A stretch of 64,000 nt of DNA from Steroidobacteraceae bacterium (GTDB lineage Bacteria; Pseudomonadota; Gammaproteobacteria; Steroidobacterales; Steroidobacteraceae), in NCBI GenBank assembly GCA_041395505.1, contig JAWLAG010000001.1, forward strand, positions 744,001-808,000, written 5' to 3'. Under the pieces are notes generated by a model, which did not search any database, had not been told where the DNA came from, and worked only from the letters and a program-made list of their open reading frames with translations. Each line of letters begins with the position of its first letter. Position 1 is the stretch's first letter. The position numbers were made by a program, and so were the translations under genes. Positions 25,504 to 34,059 of this stretch are shown piece by piece.

Positions 25504-25532
25504 CGCAATGATTTCATCCCGAGGAAGATCCC

Positions 25533-28271
25533 ATGTTTAGCAAACTCGCCAATCTGTCACTGCGTAGCAAGCTGTTCGCGATCCTGATCGCCATGCTGAT
25601 ACCCATCGTCATGCTTGCGTGGATGATGTCGTCCGCATCGCTGTCGGCCATTCAGGTCGGCAAGGACGAACTGTACGGCATTAGCGCAGTACGACCGCTC
25701 GCAGCACTCACCATCAATCTGGCCGAGCATCGTGATCACGTCGCTGCAGTGCTGGCCGGTCGCGACGAGGAGCGCGGCGAGCTGAACGAGCATGCCGCCG
25801 CCATACGCGAAGCCGTTGCCGAGCTCGACAAGGTCATGCCCGCGCAGGGTGCGACCGCTGCGGCCACCTGGCGCAGTGTACGCGCTGAAATGCTCGATGC
25901 GGCCGATCGCTCGCTGTCGCTCAGCATCGCTGCGAGCAACCAGAAACACGCCCGTCTCATCGACGCGGGCAATTCACTCATCACCGATGTGGCTGCGAGC
26001 AGCGGCCTCGAACTTGATCCCGCATCGGCGACTTTCAAACTGATGGCGGTCTCGGTGCTGACCTTGCCGAAAACGATCAGTGCCGCCGCGGAGGCGCGCC
26101 GATTCATCGAGCGTCTGGAGGAAGGCGCACCGACACAGGCCGAGTGGCTGCATTTCGGAGATCGGGTGGGTTTGGCCACCTACGGGATCGGCGAGTCCCT
26201 GCGCCAGCTGCAAGGAGCGGCCGAGTCGGACACGACCATTGCGGCGCGCGCACTCGATGGCGCCAAGAGTCTTGGTGACATGCAGGGTCAGTTCATCGCC
26301 GAGCTGCGCAAGCTCGCCGATGAGCGGAGTTTTGCGAGCGCGACGCTCGAGGACTTCTCGCACCGCGGCGAGCTGGCGGTCGAGCGTTTGGCAGAGATCC
26401 AGACCAGCTCGCTCGATGATCTCGAAGCGCTGCTGCAGGACAGGGTACGCGCGGACCAGCGTACCCTGTGGATTGATGCCGCGATAGTGGCCACATGCCT
26501 AAGCATTGCAGTCGCGCTGCTGTTCTGGGTCAGCGCCTACCTGACCCGAAAGGTCACTGCGGCGACTGCGGCATTCGCGAGGCTACAGGAGGGGCATTTC
26601 GACAACGCCATCGGGGAGCAACCGAGGGATGAACTGGGCCGATTACTGACCGCGCTCGACGGCATGCAGAGCGGGTTGCGACAGAAGATCGAAGCCGAGC
26701 GGGTAGCCGCAGCGGCCAACAGTCGCATCAAGGAAGCGCTGGATGCGACGTCGGCCAATGTCATGGTCGCCGACGAAAACCTCAACATCGCCTACGTCAA
26801 TCGCAGTGCGCAACAGCTGATGCAGAATTGCCAGGCGGACTTTCGCAAGGACCTGCCGCGATTCGATGCGTCGAATCTCGTCGGGCAGTCGATCGACCTG
26901 TTCCATCGCGATCCGAGCCACCAGCGTCGGTTGCTGGCAACTTTGACCCAGACATTTTCGAGCGAAATGACCATCGGTGGACGGCGGATGCGCATCGTTG
27001 CCAATCCGGTTACGGATGGCAGCGGCCATCGGCTCGGTGCGATCGTCGAGTGGTTCGACCGCACGCAGGAGGTCGCAACCGAACAGGAAGTCGGTTCGCT
27101 CGTGGAGGCCGTCGCCGAGGGCAAGCTCGACACGCGCATCGCGCTCAGCGGCAAGGCGGGATTTTTCGAGACGTTGGCCAAGGGATTGAATGGCCTTGTA
27201 GACAATGTCGCGGGTGTGGTTGATGAAGTGCAGAAGCTGGTCGACGAGGCCAATCGTGGCGATCTCACCCATCGCATGGACCTCGAGGGCAAGCAAGGGC
27301 TATATGTCCGTATCGGCTCTGGCATCAACGCGCTGGTCGAGAACATGTCCGGCGTCGTCAGCCAGGTCAAGAAAGCGGCCACGGAAGTGTATCGTGGAGC
27401 GGAAGAAATCTCCGCGGGCAATGCCAACCTGTCGCAGCGCACAGAACAGCAGGCCTCTTCGCTGGAGGAAACAGCCTCCTCGATGGAGGAAATGACTTCC
27501 ACCGTCAAGCAGAACGCCGATAACGCCGGCCAGGCCAATCAGCTCGCCATGGCGGCGCGCGACCAGGCGGAGAAGGGTGGTGCCGTGGTATCGCGCGCCG
27601 TCAAGGCAATGACGGAGATCAACGACTCGTCCAAGCGAATTGCCGACATTATCAGCGTCATCGATGAAATCGCCTTCCAGACCAACCTGCTGGCGCTGAA
27701 TGCCGCGGTCGAAGCCGCTCGTGCGGGAGAGCAGGGGCGCGGCTTTGCGGTGGTTGCAAGCGAAGTGCGGAATCTCGCCGGGCGCAGTGCCACTGCGGCG
27801 AAGGAGATCAAGGATCTCATCCAGGAGAGTGTGCGTCGCGTGGATGAGGGCTCGACGCTCGTGACCCAGTCTGGAACGACGCTCGAGCAGATCGTCGCTG
27901 CCGTCAAGAAGGTGAGCGACATCGTTGCCGAAATCACGGCAGCCGGGCGCGAGCAATCGGCCGGCATTGATCAGGTCAACAAAGCCGTCATGCAGCTCGA
28001 CGAATTGACACAGCAGAATGCTGCGCTGGTGGAAGAAGCCACGGCCGCCAGCCAGTCGATGGCGGACCAGGCGCGGATCCTTAACGAAACCATGCACAAG
28101 TATCGCGTGGCCGGCGGCGATGCCAGCGTCAGCGAGGCGCCCGCAGCGACCAAACAGGAACGCCGCAAAACAGGGAGGCCCTGGTCCAGGCCGGAAGCGA
28201 AGGTGGCGGCAGCGCAGCCTGCCAAGGTTGCCGTGGCGAATGGCAGCGACAGCGAGTGGCAGGAATTCTAG
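25533..28271 (+). CDS. Membrane methyl-accepting chemotaxis protein with PAS-like insert and CheR/CheB tether
   Basis: 912 residues. TM1 at about residues 14-33, a 280-residue helical periplasmic sensor region, TM2 at about 312-337, HAMP, a PAS-like domain (about 395-505: ALDATSANVMVADENLNIAYVN), further HAMP-like repeats (EGKLDTRIALSG; RGDLTHRMDLEG), then the long signalling hairpin with tip VIDEIAFQTNLLALNAAVEA and GFAVVASEVRNLA near residue 710-745. The protein ends EWQEF, matching the xWxxF pentapeptide that recruits CheR/CheB in Tar and Tsr. GAGGAAG precedes the ATG. It is the dedicated receptor of this operon; the ligand is unknown. Confidence 0.96.
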   Translation: MFSKLANLSLRSKLFAILIAMLIPIVMLAWMMSSASLSAIQVGKDELYGISAVRPLAALTINLAEHRDHVAAVLAGRDEERGELNEHAAAIREAVAELDKVMPAQGATAAATWRSVRAEMLDAADRSLSLSIAASNQKHARLIDAGNSLITDVAASSGLELDPASATFKLMAVSVLTLPKTISAAAEARRFIERLEEGAPTQAEWLHFGDRVGLATYGIGESLRQLQGAAESDTTIAARALDGAKSLGDMQGQFIAELRKLADERSFASATLEDFSHRGELAVERLAEIQTSSLDDLEALLQDRVRADQRTLWIDAAIVATCLSIAVALLFWVSAYLTRKVTAATAAFARLQEGHFDNAIGEQPRDELGRLLTALDGMQSGLRQKIEAERVAAAANSRIKEALDATSANVMVADENLNIAYVNRSAQQLMQNCQADFRKDLPRFDASNLVGQSIDLFHRDPSHQRRLLATLTQTFSSEMTIGGRRMRIVANPVTDGSGHRLGAIVEWFDRTQEVATEQEVGSLVEAVAEGKLDTRIALSGKAGFFETLAKGLNGLVDNVAGVVDEVQKLVDEANRGDLTHRMDLEGKQGLYVRIGSGINALVENMSGVVSQVKKAATEVYRGAEEISAGNANLSQRTEQQASSLEETASSMEEMTSTVKQNADNAGQANQLAMAARDQAEKGGAVVSRAVKAMTEINDSSKRIADIISVIDEIAFQTNLLALNAAVEAARAGEQGRGFAVVASEVRNLAGRSATAAKEIKDLIQESVRRVDEGSTLVTQSGTTLEQIVAAVKKVSDIVAEITAAGREQSAGIDQVNKAVMQLDELTQQNAALVEEATAASQSMADQARILNETMHKYRVAGGDASVSEAPAATKQERRKTGRPWSRPEAKVAAAQPAKVAVANGSDSEWQEF

Positions 28272-28297
28272 GCCGCGCGCCTTCGGAGGAATCAACC

Positions 28298-28660
28298 ATG
28301 GCCAAGGTACTCGCTGTTGATGATTCGGTCGCCATGAGGCAGATGGTGGCTGCGACCCTGCAGACGGCCGGTCACGAAGTCGTTTCGGCAGGTGACGGCG
28401 TGGAGGCGCTCGAGCATGCGCGCCGGGAGAGCGTCGACATCGTGATCACCGACGTGAACATGCCCAACATGGATGGCATCACGCTGGTACGCGAGTTGCG
28501 TCAGCTCGACAGCTACCGCTACACGCCTCTGCTCATGCTCACGACGGAATCGAGCACGGAGAAGAAGATGGAGGGCAAGGCGGCCGGTGCCACCGGATGG
28601 ATCGTCAAACCGTTCAATCCAGAGCGACTTCTGGCGACCGTTGCCAAGGTCGTTGGGTGA
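28298..28660 (+). CDS. cheY: Chemotaxis response regulator CheY
   Basis: 120 residues from the ATG at 28298, with CGGAGGA seven bases upstream. A stand-alone receiver domain: acidic pair VDDS, phospho-acceptor Asp52 in ITDVNMPNMDG, conserved Thr in LMLTTES and Lys in IVKPFNP. It receives phosphate from CheA and binds the flagellar switch. The TGA stop overlaps the GTG start of the next gene. Confidence 0.95.
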   Translation: MAKVLAVDDSVAMRQMVAATLQTAGHEVVSAGDGVEALEHARRESVDIVITDVNMPNMDGITLVRELRQLDSYRYTPLLMLTTESSTEKKMEGKAAGATGWIVKPFNPERLLATVAKVVG

Positions 28661-29016
28661 ACACCGTGGCCAAATCGGAGGCGGACAGTGCATCGGTGGC
28701 CGTGCGCTCGGCCGAGCATATCGCCAGGTCCGTGGCTGCCTTTGAATCGAGCATGCACGGACTGTCCGATGCGTTCTCGGAAATCGCGACAGTGGCTGCG
28801 ATGATCCGCAGGTTGCCGGACGCGAAGCTGCTCGGCGAACGTCTCGCCGCCGCCGCATCGCATGCAGCTGTGTGTCTGCAGGCCCATGACCGGCTCGTGC
28901 AGGAACTCGCCATCGTCTGCGATGAACTCGGCCGACCGATTGTCGGCGTGCCGGTCAGTCGCACGCTGCGCGACGTTGACGCGGAAGCGGGTCGCGGTTC
29001 CGTCGAGCTCTTCTGA
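28657..29016 (+). CDS. Small helical protein of unknown function in the chemotaxis operon
   Basis: 119 residues from the GTG at 28657, which overlaps the cheY stop as GTGA; the frame upstream lies inside cheY. I do not recognise the family. It is mostly helical (AEHIARSVAAFESSMHGLSDA, AAAASHAAVCLQAHDRLVQEL), without signal peptide or membrane segment, and ends in SVELF, nearly the same tail as CheD (DVELFD). The LQAHDRLVQEL stretch faintly recalls the central helices of CheZ-like phosphatases, but no catalytic Asp/Gln pair is clear. Coupling to cheY suggests a partner acting on CheY or the receptor array; that is inference. Confidence 0.75.
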   Translation: MNTVAKSEADSASVAVRSAEHIARSVAAFESSMHGLSDAFSEIATVAAMIRRLPDAKLLGERLAAAASHAAVCLQAHDRLVQELAIVCDELGRPIVGVPVSRTLRDVDAEAGRGSVELF

Positions 29017-29030
29017 GCTTTGATTCATAT

Positions 29031-29894
29031 ATGCAATCCGGCGCGAATGCAATTCCCGACAAACCGCGGCGACGCGATTTTCATCTCAGCGACACCGAGT
29101 TCAACGAGATCTGCCGTCGCGTCAAGGCGGTTGCCGGCATTGCCTTGTCCGAGAACAAGCGCGAGCTGGTCTATAGCCGGATCGCCCGCCGCCTGCGCGC
29201 GCTCGAGCTCGACGGTTTCGCCGACTACCTGCACATGCTCGATGAGGACGACGGCACGGAGCTGGTCGAGTTCTGCAATGCGTTGACGACCAATCTCACG
29301 TCTTTCTTTCGCGAGAATCACCACTTCGACTATTTGCGCGAGCAGGTGCTGAGGCCGCGGGTCGGGCAGGCGGCGGCGAGTCGTCGCATTCGCATCTGGT
29401 CGTCGGCCTGCTCGAGCGGCGAGGAACCCTATTCGATCGCGATGACCGTGGCGGAAGCAATTCCGGATTTTGCTCGCTGGGACATCAAGATCCTGGCGAC
29501 GGACATCGACTCGGAAATGGTGGCGCGCGCCAAGGCAGGGCGATACCCGGAAGACAGGGTCAGGGGCATGGCATCGTCACGGCTGCAGCGGTTTTTCCGC
29601 GAGGCCTCCGATGCCGGGCGGAGCGAGTATCTGGTGTCCGAGCAGATTCGCGCGCTCATCACCTTCAAGCAGCTCAATCTGATGCAGGAACTGCCCATCA
29701 AGGGGCCTCTGGACGTGATCTTCTGCCGCAATGTCGTCATCTATTTCGACAAGGACACGCAAAGACAGCTTTTTGCGCGATTTGCGCCCCTGCAGCGCAA
29801 GGACCAGATTCTCTTCCTCGGTCATTCCGAAAGCCTGTTCAAGGTGTCCGAGGACTGGGAACTCATCGGCAAGACGATATACAGGCGGCGATGA
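29031..29894 (+). CDS. cheR: Chemoreceptor methyltransferase CheR
   Basis: 287 residues, the usual length. N-terminal helical domain (FNEICRRVKAVAGIALSENKRELVYSRIARRLRAL pattern), then the SAM-binding domain: TNLTSFFRENHHFDYL, IRIWSSACSSGEEPYSIAM, ILATDIDSEMV and VIFCRNVVIYFDKDTQ. It methylates glutamates on the MCP using S-adenosylmethionine. The ATG at 29031 has only a weak Shine-Dalgarno site. One base separates its stop from the cheD start. Confidence 0.97.
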   Translation: MQSGANAIPDKPRRRDFHLSDTEFNEICRRVKAVAGIALSENKRELVYSRIARRLRALELDGFADYLHMLDEDDGTELVEFCNALTTNLTSFFRENHHFDYLREQVLRPRVGQAAASRRIRIWSSACSSGEEPYSIAMTVAEAIPDFARWDIKILATDIDSEMVARAKAGRYPEDRVRGMASSRLQRFFREASDAGRSEYLVSEQIRALITFKQLNLMQELPIKGPLDVIFCRNVVIYFDKDTQRQLFARFAPLQRKDQILFLGHSESLFKVSEDWELIGKTIYRRR

Positions 29895-29895
29895 C

Positions 29896-30549
29896 ATGGC
29901 GAGCAACAGACCGCTGAAAGCCCCGTCGCCACCCAGGCCATTGCCCGCTTTCGCGCATATTTCCCAACACTTCGACCGCGACCTTGGCAGCTGGTGCGCG
30001 CGGATACTGCCGGGTCAGTACTACGTGAGCCGCAACGATGAAATGATCGATACCGTGCTGGGTTCCTGCGTGTCGGCCTGCTTGCGCGACCCGCAAGCCG
30101 GTGTCGGCGGCATGAATCATTTCATGCTGCCTCAATCGAACGGCACGAGCGGCAATTCATGGCTCGATCCGAAGACCGGCCTTGCGACCCGCTACGGGAG
30201 CTTTGCCATGGAGAGCCTGATCAACGATCTCCTGAAGCTCGGCGCAGCCCGCGAGCGACTGGAGCTGAAATTGTTCGGTGGTGGCAAGATACTCGAGTCG
30301 AGCATCGATGTCGGTGAGCGCAATGCGGCGTTTGCCCGCGAATTCGCCCGGATCGAAGGGTTGCAGATCATTGCCCAGGACCTGGGCGACATCTATCCGC
30401 GCAAGGTGATCTATCACCCGTTGACAGGAAGGGTGAAGGTCAAGCGCCTGCATGCGCTGGACCGTGCGCGCATTGCGGGCGAAGAACGCAACTACGCAGC
30501 CACTATCCAGTCGGCGCCCGAAGGCAACGACGTAGAACTGTTCGACTGA
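29896..30549 (+). CDS. cheD: Chemoreceptor glutamine deamidase CheD
   Basis: 217 residues from the ATG at 29896, one base after the cheR stop. The catalytic cysteine and histidine are in TVLGSCVSACLRD and GGMNHFMLP; further family motifs are RYGSFAMESLINDLLKLGA, LELKLFGGGKI and YPRKVIYHPLTGRVKVKRL. It converts receptor glutamines to glutamates and so tunes the MCP. The protein ends NDVELFD, a tail shared with the small protein two genes upstream. Confidence 0.96.
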   Translation: MASNRPLKAPSPPRPLPAFAHISQHFDRDLGSWCARILPGQYYVSRNDEMIDTVLGSCVSACLRDPQAGVGGMNHFMLPQSNGTSGNSWLDPKTGLATRYGSFAMESLINDLLKLGAARERLELKLFGGGKILESSIDVGERNAAFAREFARIEGLQIIAQDLGDIYPRKVIYHPLTGRVKVKRLHALDRARIAGEERNYAATIQSAPEGNDVELFD

Positions 30550-30576
30550 ACGGCATAATCAATCCGGGCAAGATTC

Positions 30577-31731
30577 ATGTCAGCGAACACCAAGGGACAG
30601 ACAGGCAGCCAGGGACGAACGCGTGTACTTATCGTCGATGACTCGGCGTTGGTCCGCCAACTCCTGACCGAAATTCTTTCGGCCGACAAAGGTATCGAAG
30701 TTCTGGGAGCTGCACCCGACGCGCTGGTCGCGCGAGAGAAGATCAAGAAGCTGAATCCGGATGTGCTTACTCTCGACGTCGAGATGCCAAAAATGGACGG
30801 ACTCACGTTTCTGCGCAATCTGATGCGATTGCGGCCGATGCCCGTCGTCATGGTGTCATCCCTGACCCAGCAAGGCGCGGAAATCACCCTGGAGGCGCTG
30901 GCAATCGGCGCAGTCGATTTTCTGCCCAAGCCGCAACTCGACATCGCCGGTACATTGCGTGAGTATGGCGATGAGCTGATAGCAAAAGTACGGATGGCCG
31001 CGGGGGCGCGCGTGCGGCCCTATGACGCGCGACAATCTCCGCCGACCGCCGCATTGACCGACGCAATCGCGCCACGACTTTCGGCGGATGCGGTCCTGCC
31101 GAAGTCGGTGCCGCTGCGAAACCTGCGAACAACCGACAGGCTCATTGCCATTGGCGCATCCACCGGCGGTACGGAGGCCATCAAGGACGTACTGACACAG
31201 CTGCCGCATGACACGCCGGGCGTCGTTGTCACACAGCACATTCCCAAGGCGTTCAGCGGGCCTTTCGCACGCCGTATGGATGCCTGCTGCGCAATGAGTG
31301 TCTGCGAGGCGCAGGATGGCCAGCAGATACTGCCCGGCCATGTCTACATCGCGCCCGGAGATCAGCATCTACTGGTCGTGCGGGACGGCGCTCGCTATGT
31401 CTGCCGGCTCGACAACGGATCCCTGGTGAATCGTCACAAGCCAGCCGTCGATGTGTTGTTCCGCTCCGTCGCGCAGCAAGTCGGTCGAAATGCCATCGGT
31501 GTCATTCTGACCGGCATGGGCAAGGACGGTGCCGAGGGGCTGAAGGAGATGCTCGATGCGGGTGCCGCGACAGTGGCACAGGATGAAGCCAGCAGCGTCG
31601 TATGGGGCATGCCGGGCGAGGCCGTAGCGATCGGCGCTGCCCAGTTCGTAATGCCGCTCGAGCGCATCGCCGCAAAAATTCGCGCGCTCGCAGACCAGAT
31701 GGATGTGACGCGAACAGGCAGCGCCGCCTGA
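30577..31731 (+). CDS. cheB: Chemotaxis methylesterase CheB
   Basis: 384 residues. Receiver domain (VLIVDDSALVRQLL; phospho-acceptor Asp in LTLDVEMPKMDG; KPQLD) joined by a linker to the methylesterase domain with the serine in IGASTGG, histidine in VTQHIPKAFS and aspartate in TGMGKDGAEG. It removes methyl groups from the MCP when phosphorylated by CheA. Last gene of the chemotaxis operon; I see no strong terminator in the 84 bases before the next gene. Confidence 0.97.
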   Translation: MSANTKGQTGSQGRTRVLIVDDSALVRQLLTEILSADKGIEVLGAAPDALVAREKIKKLNPDVLTLDVEMPKMDGLTFLRNLMRLRPMPVVMVSSLTQQGAEITLEALAIGAVDFLPKPQLDIAGTLREYGDELIAKVRMAAGARVRPYDARQSPPTAALTDAIAPRLSADAVLPKSVPLRNLRTTDRLIAIGASTGGTEAIKDVLTQLPHDTPGVVVTQHIPKAFSGPFARRMDACCAMSVCEAQDGQQILPGHVYIAPGDQHLLVVRDGARYVCRLDNGSLVNRHKPAVDVLFRSVAQQVGRNAIGVILTGMGKDGAEGLKEMLDAGAATVAQDEASSVVWGMPGEAVAIGAAQFVMPLERIAAKIRALADQMDVTRTGSAA

Positions 31732-31815
31732 CGATCCGGAGTTGATTGACGATGCAAGCAAGGCGATGCTAGCGTCCGAGACTCGCGCATCAAGGGCGCG
31801 AAGTGACAGGTTTTC

Positions 31816-32829
31816 GTGCGCTGCCAGCAGCTTTTGCATCGCCAATTCGGCCAACCTGAGTCCGTGCTCGAGCTCGAGGACTGCGCACTGGATCCGCCGC
31901 GTGCCGGCCAGGCAATCGTTGCCATCGAAGCCGCGCCCATACACGCGGGGGATCTCAAGAACATCGCTGGCGGGAAAACCATGTACCGCCACGTGCGCGC
32001 AGGCTCCGAGCTTCATGTTGCCCTGCCGCAGGTTCCAGGTATCGAAGGAATCGCTCGAATCGTAGCAGTCGGCGAGGGCGGCGCACGGCGGGTCGGTGAG
32101 CGCGTGTTCCTGCCACCGCAATGTGGCAGCTGGCGAAGCCACATGCTCGTCGATGAGAGCGCACTCATAGGCGCTCCCGAGGGCGACGCATTACAGCTGT
32201 CGCTCATGGTCAACGCGTTCACGGCGGAGCTGGCATTGCGCGATCTTGCGCCGCTCGAAGCCGGCGACTGGTTCGTACAAAACGCAGCCAACTCCAACGT
32301 CGGTCGTGTCCTTATTCGCCTTGCGAAGGACCGCGGCCTGCGAACGGTCAACATCGTACGTCGTGCGGAACTCGTTGGCGAGTTGAGGCAACTCGGCGGC
32401 GACATCGTGATCGAGGATGGGGCTGATCTTGCTGCCCGGGTGCGCGCGCAGGTTGGCGACGCCAGGCTCAGTATTGCGCTCGATAGCATTGGTGGGTCGG
32501 CAACAGACCGGCTCGCCGAGGTGCTGTCCGATAGCGGCACGGTTGCAAGCATGGGCAGCATGAGCGGCGAACCCTGCAGCATCGCCAACTGGCTGCTGCT
32601 CTACCGACGGATCCGGCTGATCGGCTACTACGCGGGATTCAATCTGCGTTCACGGTCGCGACCCGAGCAGGCGCAAATCATCACGGAATTGGCCATGCAG
32701 ATTGCCCGAGGCGATCTCTTTACGCCGATTGCAGCGACCTACCCGCTGACGGAATACCGCCGTGCCGTGCGGCATGCGGCAGGATCCGGTTCCGGGCGTA
32801 ACGGCAAGGTCGTGTTCGTGCCGGCCTGA
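31816..32829 (+). CDS. Medium-chain (zinc-independent) dehydrogenase/reductase, MECR/quinone-reductase-like
   Basis: 337 residues from the GTG at 31816 (AGG seven bases upstream). GroES-like N-domain (APIHAGDLKNIAGG, LPQVPGIEGIARIVAVGEG, GERVFLPP) followed by an NADPH-binding domain starting FVQNAANSNVGRVLIRLAKDRG and LDSIGGSATDRL. The AxNSNVG motif is typical of trans-2-enoyl-CoA/quinone reductases (MECR, QOR) that lack structural zinc. It reduces an enoyl or quinone substrate with NADPH. It follows cheB on the same strand but its function is unrelated; it may be a separate unit. Confidence 0.88.
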   Translation: MRCQQLLHRQFGQPESVLELEDCALDPPRAGQAIVAIEAAPIHAGDLKNIAGGKTMYRHVRAGSELHVALPQVPGIEGIARIVAVGEGGARRVGERVFLPPQCGSWRSHMLVDESALIGAPEGDALQLSLMVNAFTAELALRDLAPLEAGDWFVQNAANSNVGRVLIRLAKDRGLRTVNIVRRAELVGELRQLGGDIVIEDGADLAARVRAQVGDARLSIALDSIGGSATDRLAEVLSDSGTVASMGSMSGEPCSIANWLLLYRRIRLIGYYAGFNLRSRSRPEQAQIITELAMQIARGDLFTPIAATYPLTEYRRAVRHAAGSGSGRNGKVVFVPA

Positions 32830-32842
32830 GGCCGCGGCACGC

Positions 32843-34051
32843 TTATTCATGGCGCAGCGCTTCGATGGGATCGAGCCGCGCCGCGCGCTGCGCAGGCCAG
32901 AGTCCAAATATCAGGCCCACTGCCGCGCTGAAGCCAAACGACAGCAGTACCGATTCGAAAGAAACGACCGTCTGCCAGCCCGCGAAACGCGATAGCAGTC
33001 CCGCCAGGCCCGTGCCGAAAAGAATGCCGAGCACGCCGCCCGCGACGCAAAGCGTGACCGATTCGAACAGGAACTGCAGGAGTATGTCCTTGCGCGTGGC
33101 GCCGAGCGCCTTGCGCACGCCAATCTCACGCGTGCGCTCGGTTACGGTGACCAGCATGATATTCATGATTCCAATGCCACCTACAAGCAGGCTGACGCCG
33201 GCGATGCCCGCGAGCAGGAACCCGAGTATTTCCGTGGTCGCCTGCTGCGTCGCGAGGAACTGGCGGCGGTCGATGATCAGAAAATCGTTGTCCTGCCCCG
33301 GCGGAATGCGATGCTCTCGCCGCAATACGCGTTCGATTTCCACCATTGCCGGCGCCGGCTCGATCCCCGGCTCATTCTGCACCAGAATGTTCTGCAACTG
33401 CTCGGCGCCGGTGATGCGATCACGCGAGGTCAGCAACGGAATGTAGAGATCATCATCGGGATTGCTGAAGCCCTGGCCGCCTTTCTTGCGCAGTACGCCG
33501 ATCACTTCGAACGAGAGGTCCTTGATGTAGAGCATTGCGCCTATGAGCTGGGCCGGCGCAATGTCGAGCTGCTCTGCCACCTCGGCACCGATCACGACCA
33601 CCCGACGGCGCCCGGCATCATCGGCCGCAGAGAACATGCGACCAACTTCGATGCTCATGTTATCGACAGCCAGATGATCGGGCGTGGTGCCGATGACGCT
33701 CAGATTCAGGTTGCGATTGCCGAACTTGATCTGCTGACGCCCGGATTGCTCGGGAACCACCGCGATGAAGCCATGACCGTCGCGGCGCAGTGCGGCCGCG
33801 TCGTCGATCGTGAGATTGGTCTGATTGCGCGCGACGCCCTGGATGAAACGCATGCCGCTGGTGACGGTGATGACGTTTGCGCCAAGCGCGGCGAGTTGTT
33901 CGTCGACTGCGCGCTGCGCGCCGGTGCCGAGCGCCAACATGGTGATGACGGCACCGACACCGATGATGACGCCGAGCATGGTCAAGGCGGCGCGGAACGG
34001 GTTGCCGCGCAGCGAATCGGCGGCGATCTGGGTGATTTGTATGGCGGCCAT
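32843..34051 (-). CDS. MacB-like ABC transporter permease (FtsX/MacB_PCD)
   Basis: 402 residues. One membrane segment near the N-terminus (FRAALTMLGVIIGVGAVITML) with the GVGAVI motif, a large periplasmic MacB_PCD domain, then three C-terminal segments (GFLLAGIAGVSLLVGGIGIMNIML; LCVAGGVLGILFG; VLLSFGFSAAVGLIFG) and the cytoplasmic EIGVRKALGATRKDIL and AARLDPIEALRHE motifs. With the separate ATPase and adaptor genes it forms a tripartite efflux or mechanotransmission system working with an outer-membrane channel such as TolC. Last of the five-gene operon; eight bases after the adaptor gene. Confidence 0.95.
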   Translation of the reverse strand: MAAIQITQIAADSLRGNPFRAALTMLGVIIGVGAVITMLALGTGAQRAVDEQLAALGANVITVTSGMRFIQGVARNQTNLTIDDAAALRRDGHGFIAVVPEQSGRQQIKFGNRNLNLSVIGTTPDHLAVDNMSIEVGRMFSAADDAGRRRVVVIGAEVAEQLDIAPAQLIGAMLYIKDLSFEVIGVLRKKGGQGFSNPDDDLYIPLLTSRDRITGAEQLQNILVQNEPGIEPAPAMVEIERVLRREHRIPPGQDNDFLIIDRRQFLATQQATTEILGFLLAGIAGVSLLVGGIGIMNIMLVTVTERTREIGVRKALGATRKDILLQFLFESVTLCVAGGVLGILFGTGLAGLLSRFAGWQTVVSFESVLLSFGFSAAVGLIFGLWPAQRAARLDPIEALRHE

Positions 34052-34059
34052 GATCGGCC

